Assembly (NCBI GenBank): GCA_029261195.1
Contig: JAJDBU010000037.1
Coordinates: 1 to 42,347, forward strand
Origin: Nitrospirota bacterium
GTDB taxonomy: Bacteria > Nitrospirota > Nitrospiria > SBBL01 > JAADHI01
Reading direction: 5' to 3'
DNA: 42,347 bases
Shown piece after piece: positions 16,997 to 25,179 of this stretch; position 1 is the first letter of the stretch, and each line of letters opens with the position of its first letter. The notes beneath the pieces were generated by a model, which saw only the letters and a program-made list of their open reading frames with translations, was not told the origin of the DNA and did no database searches. The position numbers were made by a program, and so were the translations under genes.

Positions 16997-17824
16997 TTAC
17001 TGGTAATAATCTTTGACTGATGGCAGAAGATCTTCAAAACCGCCTTTGAAGTTAATGCGTTCGTGTTCATCTTTTGGGGGGATGGAACAAAAACCGAGCA
17101 TGACTTTTTTTTGATCACTCAGCTCTTGATATATTTCGTCAGAAAGTGACCTTGTAATATCTGATCTTTGCTTCACCCACCAAGGTGTGAAAACGGCAAT
17201 GATGATCCACCGTGACTTTCCTGTTGTATTTGCCAGTGTCCCGTGCCAGATGCGGCTGTCCCAGAACACCAGATCCCCCGCCTTGGCCAGGACAGGTTCC
17301 GGCTTCGCATTCGCGTAATCGACAAAGGTCCCAATGCGATGTGACTTCGGGACAACGATTGTGCAACCGTTCTCGATCGTACAATCTTCCAAGATGAATG
17401 CCGGTTGCATCGTCCAGGTTTGTTCTCCGGATGAGGGGATATATGTATCCATATGCAGCTTCAATGCTTTTGTTCCCGTGGAACGGGCGTTGTAGAAACC
17501 CAGAATATAATTGGGAACATGCGGAGGGAGGGTATGATAAAAAGGATCCTGCAGGTTATCCATCAGTACTTTTTGAATAAATGGGTCATCTAAAATATCA
17601 ATAAAATATATATCCTTATCATGCAGATTATGAACCTGTTCTCCAAGTGCCCTGTTGGGTCGACCGTGTAAATCAAGCTGAGTCTGTACTTCATTATGTT
17701 TTTTGACGAGTGCCAATAGGCGATCGACTGTCGATTTGTCCATGAACTGCTCTACAAGAGTATAGCCCTCTTCCTTCAGTGTTTTCAGATGGTAGGCGGT
17801 TTCTTTTTCATCAATGGTCCGCAT
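16997..17824 (-). CDS. Phytanoyl-CoA dioxygenase (PhyH) family Fe(II)/2-oxoglutarate oxygenase
   Basis: This 275-residue enzyme shows the facial triad of PhyH proteins: His124 and Asp126 in LKLHMDTYIP, and distal His194 in DSRIWHGTLANTTG. Arg205 in GKSRWII follows, fitting the 2-oxoglutarate anchor. VVPKSHRIGTF is the typical PhyH strand before the distal His. Members hydroxylate small molecules and are recurrent in secondary-metabolite and some polysaccharide loci. Here it probably hydroxylates a sugar substituent or a sugar-nucleotide precursor. It is cytoplasmic with no signal. It lies between the aminotransferase gene (81 bp) and the propeller gene. Confidence 0.9.
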   Translation of the reverse strand: MRTIDEKETAYHLKTLKEEGYTLVEQFMDKSTVDRLLALVKKHNEVQTQLDLHGRPNRALGEQVHNLHDKDIYFIDILDDPFIQKVLMDNLQDPFYHTLPPHVPNYILGFYNARSTGTKALKLHMDTYIPSSGEQTWTMQPAFILEDCTIENGCTIVVPKSHRIGTFVDYANAKPEPVLAKAGDLVFWDSRIWHGTLANTTGKSRWIIIAVFTPWWVKQRSDITRSLSDEIYQELSDQKKVMLGFCSIPPKDEHERINFKGGFEDLLPSVKDYYQ

Positions 17825-17905
17825 CGCTTTGCCCTCCTCTTTGAGGAATCATTCTGATTATTTATTTGGATAAAACCCCTTTTTCCAGATATTTGAAAAT
17901 TGGGA

Positions 17906-19066
17906 TCACGCATCCCGGTGTTCACTTAGATTTTTTATCGCCTCCACAACATAGGCATAATCTTCAGCTGTCATCCGGTTATGTAACGGGATCGCAATCG
18001 TATATCGGTCACAATTTCGAGCCATCGGATAATCATCCGGATCGATCCCGAACTTTTCTCTGTAGACCCCCAACATGTGTACGGCATGCGTTCCGGGACG
18101 GGTACTGATTCCCTTTGCCTGAAGCACCTTCATGATTTCGTTTCGAGATATCGGCGATTTCCTTTCATCGACATAGCACACATAGGACTGCCATCCATGA
18201 TGAGTGTTTGGCGGCACCACCGGTGTATGAAGCCAGTCGATTTCTGACAATTCACGATGATAATAGTCGGCCCATTTACGGCGTTCGTCAATCAGGGCAT
18301 CCAGTTTAGAGAGTTGCACCAACCCGACTGCCCCTTGCAGATCGGTCATCCGGTAGTTAAAACCCACCAGATTAAAATCAGGGAGGATATAGGGTTGCGG
18401 ACCATGATGACGTTGCTCCTCTGAGATCGTCGCACCATGGTTCCGAAGCGTGTTCATTTTTTCGGCAAGGACCGCGTCATGGGTCGTAATCATTCCCCCT
18501 TCACCCGTTGTTACTATTTTCCGGGGGTGGAAGGAAAAAGCCCCTGCTATACCAAGTGAACCTGCTGGACGCCCCTTATACGTGCTCCCCACTGCACAGG
18601 CCGCATCTTCGATCAAGGGGATGCCCGGGGCGACCGAGGAGATTGCGTCCATATCTGCCGACAAGCCGAACAGGTGGACAGGCATAATGGCCTTGGTTCG
18701 GTCCGTAATCTTGGCGGCAATCAACTCAGGGTCGATATTGAATGTTTTCCAATCGACATCGACGAAGACCGGTGTGGCCCCGCAATAGAGCACCACATTT
18801 GCCGTCGCCACCCATGTAAAAGCCGGCACAATCACCTCATCGCCGGGACCCACACCCAAGGCGGCCAGAATAAGATGCATGGCGGTAGTACAACTTGTCG
18901 TTGCAAGGGCATATTCCACACCGTGCCGCCTGGCAAAGGCCTTTTCAAATTCAGCCACTTTAGGCCCTTGTGTCAACCAGCCTGTGAGAATGGGATCACG
19001 GACTGCTTTCCACTCCTCCTCCCCGGTTGAAGGAAGAGAGATGGGGATACTTCTGGTGCTACTCAT
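17906..19066 (-). CDS. DegT/DnrJ/EryC1/StrS sugar aminotransferase
   Basis: From the ATG at 19066 (AGGTG 6 bases upstream) it has 386 residues. A GTG at 19075 would add three. This PLP enzyme shows ALATTSCTTAMHLIL, VIVPAFTWVATANV, LIEDAACAVGSTYKG and SFHPRKIVTTGEGG, with Lys183 the expected Schiff-base lysine. It would transfer an amino group to a keto-sugar nucleotide. The gene overlaps the SDR epimerase gene by 8 bases, so the two are coupled and probably act in sequence to make an amino sugar. The regiochemistry cannot be read from sequence alone. Confidence 0.94.
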   Translation of the reverse strand: MSSTRSIPISLPSTGEEEWKAVRDPILTGWLTQGPKVAEFEKAFARRHGVEYALATTSCTTAMHLILAALGVGPGDEVIVPAFTWVATANVVLYCGATPVFVDVDWKTFNIDPELIAAKITDRTKAIMPVHLFGLSADMDAISSVAPGIPLIEDAACAVGSTYKGRPAGSLGIAGAFSFHPRKIVTTGEGGMITTHDAVLAEKMNTLRNHGATISEEQRHHGPQPYILPDFNLVGFNYRMTDLQGAVGLVQLSKLDALIDERRKWADYYHRELSEIDWLHTPVVPPNTHHGWQSYVCYVDERKSPISRNEIMKVLQAKGISTRPGTHAVHMLGVYREKFGIDPDDYPMARNCDRYTIAIPLHNRMTAEDYAYVVEAIKNLSEHRDA

Positions 19067-20075
19067 CAAGCACACCTGCCTTCCGCCGTCGAGAGGCCAC
19101 TTCGGACTGATGGCTTTTTCGCCATTCGACTAATTTTTGCATACCCTCTTTGAGGAAAATTCCTGCATTAAACCCTATTTCCTGAGAGGCCTTCTTTGGA
19201 CAGCCGACCCTGTTTTTTACAAAGGTGTTTCCCGCCGGTTCATATTGAATTTTCAAATCCGATTCCGTGCTTTCGAGAATGAATTCGGTCAGCTCCTTGA
19301 TCGTGGTCTTCACCCCTGTCCCGACATTGTAGAAGGCATCGGTCGCATCGGACTTCATCGCGCAGACATTTGCTGCGGCACAATCAGAGACATAGATAAA
19401 ATCATAGGCCTGAGAGCCATCACCATAAACAACCGGGGTCTTCCCTTGATCGATTCGATCCAGAATCTTCATGATCACGGCGATGTAAGTCCCCCGGTAG
19501 TCTTGTCGCGCACCGTAAACATTCATATAGCGGAGACCGACGTAGTCAAAATGCTTGTCTGTCCCCTTATATCGATGGTAGAGGGCACGGCACATCTGCT
19601 CTCCGGCCACCTTGGTGCCTCCGTAGAAGTTGGTATTGTTATACGGATGAGATTCCGTCATCGGTTCTTCTACCGCATCGCCATAGACCGAAGCCGAAGA
19701 GGAATAGACAAGGCGCTTCACCTTATTGTTGACACAGGCCTCAAGGACATTGAAAGTCCCCCCGATATTTACTTCAAAGGCAGATCGAGGATAATCATAG
19801 CAATGAAGCAACCACAAGGCGGCAAAATGAAAAACCCCGTCGATCCCCTTCATCGCGGTGTCCAGAATATCCCGATGCAATAGCTCTCCGCCGAGGTCAA
19901 ATATTTTGGCCCTCGGATCTTTAAGCGCCTCGGAAAGATTCTCCATCGTGCCCCGTGTAAAATTGTCGAAAACCCGTACTTCAGCCACATCTTCTTTTAA
20001 AAGCGCATCAACGGTATGGGAACCGATCAAGCCCGCACCCCCGATCACTAAAAACCGTTTACCTCGAATATCCAA
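19059..20075 (-). CDS. NAD-dependent epimerase/dehydratase (extended SDR)
   Basis: This 338-residue extended SDR has the NAD motif GGAGLIG (12-18), HFAA at the end of the fourth strand, VYSSSASVYG with the catalytic Ser, and YGGTK with Tyr151 and Lys155. RYMNVYGARQDYRGTY and VGTGVKTTIKELTEF are typical of UDP-sugar 4-epimerases and related enzymes. It acts on a nucleotide sugar in the cytoplasm as an epimerase or dehydratase. Tight coupling to the DegT gene suggests it makes the keto or epimerised substrate for transamination. A 159-bp terminal-inverted-repeat element lies upstream, between it and the oxidase gene. Confidence 0.93.
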   Translation of the reverse strand: MDIRGKRFLVIGGAGLIGSHTVDALLKEDVAEVRVFDNFTRGTMENLSEALKDPRAKIFDLGGELLHRDILDTAMKGIDGVFHFAALWLLHCYDYPRSAFEVNIGGTFNVLEACVNNKVKRLVYSSSASVYGDAVEEPMTESHPYNNTNFYGGTKVAGEQMCRALYHRYKGTDKHFDYVGLRYMNVYGARQDYRGTYIAVIMKILDRIDQGKTPVVYGDGSQAYDFIYVSDCAAANVCAMKSDATDAFYNVGTGVKTTIKELTEFILESTESDLKIQYEPAGNTFVKNRVGCPKKASQEIGFNAGIFLKEGMQKLVEWRKSHQSEVASRRRKAGVLDE

Positions 20076-20093
20076 TGAAGAACCTCCGTTATT

Positions 20094-20252
20094 TAGGTGG
20101 ATAGGCTGAAGGCTGAAGGCTGAAGCAAATCAACCTTGCAGTGATCCAATATAACGAACAGCGCTACCCCGTCAGCCAGCTTAAAAGCCATAAGTTTTGC
20201 GTGATCACGCATTATTTTCCTAACAGCCTTCTGCCTACAGCCTATTCACCTG
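20094..20252. repeat. Terminal-inverted-repeat (MITE-like) element
   Basis: The left end (20094-20123) reads TAGGTGGATAGGCTGAAGGC and contains three tandem copies of GGCTGAA. The right end, read in reverse from 20252, begins CAGGTGAATAGGCTGTAGGC. The two arms match over about 30 bases with four mismatches. The 159-bp unit has no coding capacity and includes a perfect GCGTGATCACGC palindrome. The right arm contains the stop codon of the LhgO gene (20246-20248). No clear target duplication was found, so mobility is less certain than for the element at 5621-5760. Confidence 0.6.
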
Positions 20253-21463
20253 AGTCCTCCAGACTCATAGTAATTATCCAAAACAAATCGGGAAAAACTG
20301 AAGGCGCTCGTAAATGCAGGGGAAATGGCATTTAAAATATGTGTGGACCGTTCTCCCCTTTGAATCAGGAAATCCGTCACCAATTCTTTTTTTTTAATAT
20401 GGACAAGCTGTGCACGGATGCCCACTTTCTGACTGCGGACCAGGTGCTCAGACCTTAACTTCGGGATCAACTGTCTGGCTGCCTGGGTAAAGTATTTCTT
20501 TAGAAAACGGGTCCCTTCCTGATGCATCAGTTCCCGAAACCCCTGTTTGTTCGCCAGATATTGCTGAAAAATCTGGAATAAAATTGAACTGGTATCAAAA
20601 AAATTCAAGCCCTTGAGACCCTGGTAATGTTCCCTGCCAAAGGCTGGAAGCGCAGTTGGTCCAACGGTGACTTCGCCATCTACTTTCTTTGTAAAATGAA
20701 CCCCGAGAAAAGGAACCCTCAGGTCAGGGACGGGATAGAGATGCCCATTTAATTGAAGACCGGAGGATTTTTTCAAGCGATAGTACAAGCCTTTAAAAGG
20801 CAAAATCGTATATTCTTGACCAACGCCGAAGGCCTTTGCGATTTTATCGGCATACAGGCCGGCTGTGTTAAACAGGTATCCATAGCTGATCACGCCTTCC
20901 CTGGTTTTAAGGCAGCCTTTTTTTGAGTCCATAACATCGGCCTTTTGATCAAAGCACACTGCCACACCTGCTTTTTTCAGGGAATCCGCAATGCGAGACA
21001 AAATAGGGACGGGGTCGATCACCGCCGAATCCGGCAGATACAGGGCCTTTCCTGTCAAGGAATAAGCATCCGGCTCGATTTCCTTAAGTTGTTGAGCATC
21101 AATCATCTCAGCCCGGGCCCCGTTATGCTTTGCGCGATGAAAGAGCAGGTCTAACTGTGTATTTTCTTCACGGACAGGCAGAATCACCTTGCCGACACGC
21201 TTGATGGGCAATCCTTCTTCGACGCAATAAGCGGCCATCGCGCTTGCACCTTCGGCACACACTCTTGCTTTCAAAGAGTTTTCCGGATAATAAATCCCTG
21301 AGTGCAACACACCGCTATTCCGCCCACTGGCATGTTTCCCAAGCCCCGACTCTTTTTCCAGAATAACGATTTTTTGCAGAGGGTGACGTTTTTTGAGCTC
21401 CCGCGCAATAGAGAGCCCTACGATACCCGCTCCAATAATGACCACGTCAGCTATTACGGCCAT
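20246..21463 (-). CDS. lhgO: L-2-hydroxyglutarate oxidase (LhgO) family FAD oxidoreductase
   Basis: From the ATG at 21463, with GGGGA 9 bases upstream, it has 405 residues. ATGs at 21472 and 21469 are too close to that site. The N-terminus VVIIGAGIVGLSIARELKKR is the FAD-binding motif, followed by VILEKESGLGKHASGRNSG, HSGIYY, LPFKGLYYRL and FLGVHFTKKVDGEVTVGPTA, all characteristic of LhgO. Known members oxidise L-2-hydroxyglutarate to 2-oxoglutarate and pass electrons to the quinone pool. Such a gene inside a polysaccharide operon is unusual. It may oxidise a hydroxyacid or hydroxyl substituent, or remove a by-product. The last codons lie inside the inverted-repeat element. Confidence 0.88.
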   Translation of the reverse strand: MAVIADVVIIGAGIVGLSIARELKKRHPLQKIVILEKESGLGKHASGRNSGVLHSGIYYPENSLKARVCAEGASAMAAYCVEEGLPIKRVGKVILPVREENTQLDLLFHRAKHNGARAEMIDAQQLKEIEPDAYSLTGKALYLPDSAVIDPVPILSRIADSLKKAGVAVCFDQKADVMDSKKGCLKTREGVISYGYLFNTAGLYADKIAKAFGVGQEYTILPFKGLYYRLKKSSGLQLNGHLYPVPDLRVPFLGVHFTKKVDGEVTVGPTALPAFGREHYQGLKGLNFFDTSSILFQIFQQYLANKQGFRELMHQEGTRFLKKYFTQAARQLIPKLRSEHLVRSQKVGIRAQLVHIKKKELVTDFLIQRGERSTHILNAISPAFTSAFSFSRFVLDNYYESGGLR

Positions 21464-21590
21464 TGTCATCATTCCCCATTACAGAACATCCGTTACCTAT
21501 GGCCCTTCGTAATGCGTGATGGGCGTAGTAACGTGGCAACTCATAAATGATATCGGTTATAACCTAAATACTCTGCTTGTTTGTCGGCGA

Positions 21591-22769
21591 CTAGGCGGTA
21601 ACAGGTATCGCTTGTCTGGGTTCTTTTTTCAGTGGAGTAACTTTGTAACCCGCATACGCTTCAAATTTTCGGACAGATTCATCGAAGTTCGCATACTTGC
21701 TTTCAAGGGAAGCTTCTTCTTCCGGACTTCTGGAAAAATTGAGGTATCCAAAATAATAATCCGGAAAGTCGATGCCATATTTCAAAATGGCTTGCACCAA
21801 TCCGTCTGTGGCGTTGTTGTACCCGTACTTCGTGCGGCAGTTGCACCGCCAGCAGATATCGTTCACTTGCTTGAGTTGCTCAAGATCTCCACTGAGGAAC
21901 GCTGCTCGCAATTTAACCAGATTCGGGCTGTTCCATGCATCCATCAACGATCCGTCTTCGATGTTCGCGTAGTTATATGCATGATTAAAATCGACAGGGC
22001 AACGGACGGTTCCGTCAACCCCAAAGCCAGGTTCTTTCCACGGCATAATACACCACAGGGCATTGGGGGAGTTGCGACCGTCATGGTACTCTAGGGCATC
22101 TTCCCACCCTTTGTTATTCAGGTAGTTGGAAATTCGAATTTCATCAAAGGGCAATGTATCCAGTATCTTGATTTCCCGGTCTATGAGGTGTTGGTTACTT
22201 TCAGATTTTACCACCCGCATTCTGGTGATTATCGGAGAGTTCATCTCCTTTTTCAATTGCAGGAACCTCAATACATTTTTCCAAACCTTCGGGGCCCTGC
22301 CGTTCAGCCTGATACTCTCATAGGTTTCCTTGTGTATCGAGTCCACAGAAAACTCGATCACATTGAGACCGCTTTCCAAAATCGAAATGACTCTTTTGGG
22401 ATTTAACCTGGTGGCATTGGTAAACAGCACAACGTAGAGACCCGCCTCCGAGGCAATATTAATAAAATCGCAAATTTTGGGATTTGTAAGAGGCTCTCCT
22501 GCATCTCCAAGGTAAATCACTCGTGTTTGACCTTCAAGCTTCTTGATAATAGATTCAAACATCTCGATTTCCATGTGTCTTTTTTCCCTGGTCATTGTAC
22601 CGGTAGCGCAATACGTGCATTTGAGGTTGCAAAGAGTAGTAGGTTCAATGGTAACGAGAGGCGGTGGTGAAGCCAGGGTTGTTTTTGGATGATTTAGTTC
22701 CCAAAGGTACCTGAGGTAATTGAATTTCTCCTTAATCCCGTGCAATTTTTGATCATTTTGTCTTTTCAT
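21591..22769 (-). CDS. Radical SAM protein with SPASM-type C-terminal cysteines
   Basis: From the ATG at 22769, with GGAGGG 4-5 bases upstream, it has 392 residues. A TTLCNLKCTYC segment gives the CxxxCxxC iron-sulfur motif (Cys47, Cys51, Cys54). YLGDAGEPLTNPKI and VEFSVDSIHKETYESI are typical of the radical SAM barrel. Near the end, CIMPWKEPGFG, CPVDFNHAYN and ICWRCNCRTKYG provide additional Cys for auxiliary clusters, a SPASM arrangement. It would do a radical modification on a sugar or peptide in the cytoplasm. No precursor peptide gene is adjacent, so a sugar substrate is the more natural guess here. A promoter candidate lies just upstream. Confidence 0.88.
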   Translation of the reverse strand: MKRQNDQKLHGIKEKFNYLRYLWELNHPKTTLASPPPLVTIEPTTLCNLKCTYCATGTMTREKRHMEIEMFESIIKKLEGQTRVIYLGDAGEPLTNPKICDFINIASEAGLYVVLFTNATRLNPKRVISILESGLNVIEFSVDSIHKETYESIRLNGRAPKVWKNVLRFLQLKKEMNSPIITRMRVVKSESNQHLIDREIKILDTLPFDEIRISNYLNNKGWEDALEYHDGRNSPNALWCIMPWKEPGFGVDGTVRCPVDFNHAYNYANIEDGSLMDAWNSPNLVKLRAAFLSGDLEQLKQVNDICWRCNCRTKYGYNNATDGLVQAILKYGIDFPDYYFGYLNFSRSPEEEASLESKYANFDESVRKFEAYAGYKVTPLKKEPRQAIPVTA

Positions 22770-22820
22770 AACGCCCTCCAAACAATTACTATATGACAAA
22801 AATAATAGATAATGACATGC

Positions 22821-22849
22821 ATAATACGGGTTATGGATAGAAAAAACAA
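22821..22849 (-). promoter_or_regulatory. Sigma70-like promoter candidate for the radical SAM gene
   Basis: On the minus strand TTGTTT (22849-22844) and TATTAT (22826-22821) are separated by 17 bases. The start of transcription would fall near 22814, about 45 bases before the radical SAM start codon. The surrounding 170-bp gap is AT-rich and has no gene, which fits an internal promoter for the downstream part of the operon. Confidence 0.35.
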
Positions 22850-22972
22850 TGGATAAATTGTTGGAAATCGTTACGCTGTTTACACATTTGTTAATCTACT
22901 CTTTAACCAGCAAGAATCTCAACACATGCAATCTCAGACAGAGCAATCCTCATTAAATTGTAAGGTGATTTC

Positions 22973-23984
22973 CTAATGTTCCATCCATGCCCCGAGCATT
23001 CCCAGCATCCATGCTCTGGACCAGTTCGGCCCTTGTTGATCGTCAAGGAAATCCTGCCATACCTCATTAGCGGCTTCGGGCTCGACCACACCCGAACGCC
23101 GTAATGTATCAAATAAATGCACAAAATTCTCGTTTAATGGCCCAGCCATCCAATGAGATTGCGGTAAGACAAAGCCATGTTTTGGCCTTCTCGATAGCTC
23201 TTTCCTAAGATTGAGACCCATCGCATCTACCAATAATGGTTTGTTGACATCTTTATTGCCGACCCGCCATTTCCCTGGCAACGAAGAGATATAATCTGTT
23301 AAATCACGATCTAGGAGGGGAACACGAATCTCCAGTCCATGTGCCATTCCAAAAACATCTGAATCTCGTAACAACATATTTCCCATATAAAAACGCGTTT
23401 CAAGAATGCCAACTCCACCGGTGTTTCCTTGTTTATTCAAGCTACGGTCAGGTAAAGACTCATCCGGCATAAAATCTTCATTTAGATTCAGCTCCTCTTT
23501 ATCAAAACCGAAAGCAGCCATTTCATAGTCGGAAAACAGGCGGCGGCGACGGAAATAAAGGCTACGTAAAGTCGGTTTTGTAGTGCTGAGTTCTTTTGCC
23601 TTTAAACGTTGAGACTTAGAGTGTTTTGCAAACAACAACTCTGCAGAGCGACTTCGGAGCTTTGGCGGAATCCACCTGGCCAAGGGCGCCCATCGTGCCA
23701 ATAGCGGCACATCACGAAAACTCGGATACCCGCCGAAAAATTCATCCCCCCCCAGGCCGGATAAAGCAACCTTGATCCCCCTCGCACGCACAGCCCCGGA
23801 GATGATGTAGGTGTTTAATCCATCGACAGTTGGCTGATCCATGCTGGCAAGATACTGAGGAAGTTGTTTGCGTACATCTGTTTCGCTGAGCTTCACACTA
23901 TGATGCTTGGTTCCCAAGAGCCGCGCCGTATGCTCTGCTTCCGGCCCCTCATCCAATTCGGGGTTGCTGGTCAGCGTAACCGTA
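22973..23984 (-). pseudogene. 5'-truncated asnB copy (C-terminal synthetase half only)
   Basis: Bases 22978-23984 match 25212-26218 of asnB3 without net gaps, at high identity, with about 20 residue differences in some 327. Matching stops abruptly at the shared GTAACCGTA. Upstream of that a TAG closes the frame within four codons, so there is no glutaminase domain, no Cys2 and no ATP-binding SxGxDS loop. A reading from a TTG at 23956 would give 327 residues, but no credible start or ribosome site precedes it. It cannot be an active amidotransferase by itself. The frame has no internal stop, so the duplication is fairly recent or selection has kept it open. The methyltransferase gene lies between it and asnB3. 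Confidence 0.88.
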
Positions 23985-24086
23985 GTTGACTAACAGTTTA
24001 GGGCACTACACTGGCTTGATCTCGCAACGGCAGACCCAGCCTTACATCCAGCAGTATCAGATTTAGCCTAATCCGGATCGTATTAA

Positions 24087-25025
24087 CTAGACCGGTTTTT
24101 TCCCATCATCATTTTTTTCTAATATAGAGACCAAAAATGTACCAAATCGAAGCTGATTGGTTACGAAACGACTGATATTGTCAGGAATAAACCCCAGGAT
24201 AGAATCCTTAATATGTCCCCCTGGAAGTGGCATCAATTCCGCCTTGCTACCATATACATTGATTTTTTTTACATCAAAATATTTAGAAACCAAAGATCTC
24301 CATTCAGTAGAGGTATAGTATCTAGCAATTGCTCCGTCAGTATATCTCTGGACTGTCTTGTGCAATGACCTGGTTTTAAATAGGTCACCCTGAATAATTC
24401 CTCTGAACAATCCATGCATGATATAATAATTCCAGATACTACGATGATAAACCATGGTAATCGCGGTGCCTCCAGGTTTTAAAACTCTTTGCATTTCTTT
24501 TAAAATCTTTTCTGTATTTGATGAGTGGTGTATCACGCCCCACGACCATATAAAATCAAACATATCATCGTTGAAATCCATCTCTTCGGCATCCATACGA
24601 ATTATTTTTGCGTTTAACCGAAAACACGCCATTCTTTTCGAGGTACTTCTTACGGAATAATCCGTAAGGTCTATTCCGGTGTATGACTTTGCGTGCTTTG
24701 CAAGTAATTGTGCATGGCTACCATTCCCCACACCGATTTCGAGCACATCTTGATTCTTAAGACCATCGAAGTTTATAAGGGGATCAAATGGTATTTCTTG
24801 GGGTGGCATATATTTCTTTACATTTAAAAAAAAGCGCTTATCAATTTCCAAGTAGAACTCTTTGCTGAATTCATCAGTCTGGATTTCATCCTTCCAGTCA
24901 TAGCGCATCGGGTGCTTTTCCCACCAAGTGCGGTTCTTACTCTGCCAGTTTTTCTTTTTGGAGTCACTTTCTGGTAGGCTTGTAGGTCTTTCAAAACCAC
25001 TGGGCAAACCGTCCTTCATTCGCAT
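24087..25025 (-). CDS. Class I SAM-dependent methyltransferase
   Basis: This 312-residue protein starts at the ATG at 25025, with AGGAG 7 bases upstream. Motif I is VLEIGVGNG (94-102), followed by YTGIDLTDYSV (acidic end of strand 2), IIRMDAEEMDF and FDFIWSWGVIHHSSN, then VLKPGG. This is the canonical order of a Methyltransf_11-type Rossmann methylase. The C-terminal third is family-specific. It could O- or N-methylate a sugar or a lipid-linked intermediate. It sits between two directly repeated asnB segments, so homologous recombination between them would remove the gene. Confidence 0.92.
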   Translation of the reverse strand: MRMKDGLPSGFERPTSLPESDSKKKNWQSKNRTWWEKHPMRYDWKDEIQTDEFSKEFYLEIDKRFFLNVKKYMPPQEIPFDPLINFDGLKNQDVLEIGVGNGSHAQLLAKHAKSYTGIDLTDYSVRSTSKRMACFRLNAKIIRMDAEEMDFNDDMFDFIWSWGVIHHSSNTEKILKEMQRVLKPGGTAITMVYHRSIWNYYIMHGLFRGIIQGDLFKTRSLHKTVQRYTDGAIARYYTSTEWRSLVSKYFDVKKINVYGSKAELMPLPGGHIKDSILGFIPDNISRFVTNQLRFGTFLVSILEKNDDGKKPV

Positions 25026-25179
25026 TCCATTTCTCCTAAGTTGTAAACATCATGGCAAAGAATCGCCACTCATTTATTTTCACAGTAAATTCACATCATT
25101 GAGCGATCAAGGGTTACGGCTCTTATAACCTGCGCTAGTCAGGTGGCGTTGCAGGATACGAAAAGACAGTTGTCAATTC

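Noticed and set aside
19137-19883. 248-codon plus-strand ORF
   Set aside because: It is entirely antisense to the SDR epimerase gene, whose motifs are unmistakable. It is a frame shadow.
20101-20124. CRISPR-like short repeats (GGCTGAA three times)
   Set aside because: They are seven-base tandem copies without spacers. They belong to the arm of the inverted-repeat element.
21516-22094. 192-codon plus-strand ORF
   Set aside because: It is mostly antisense to the radical SAM gene and shows no domain of its own.
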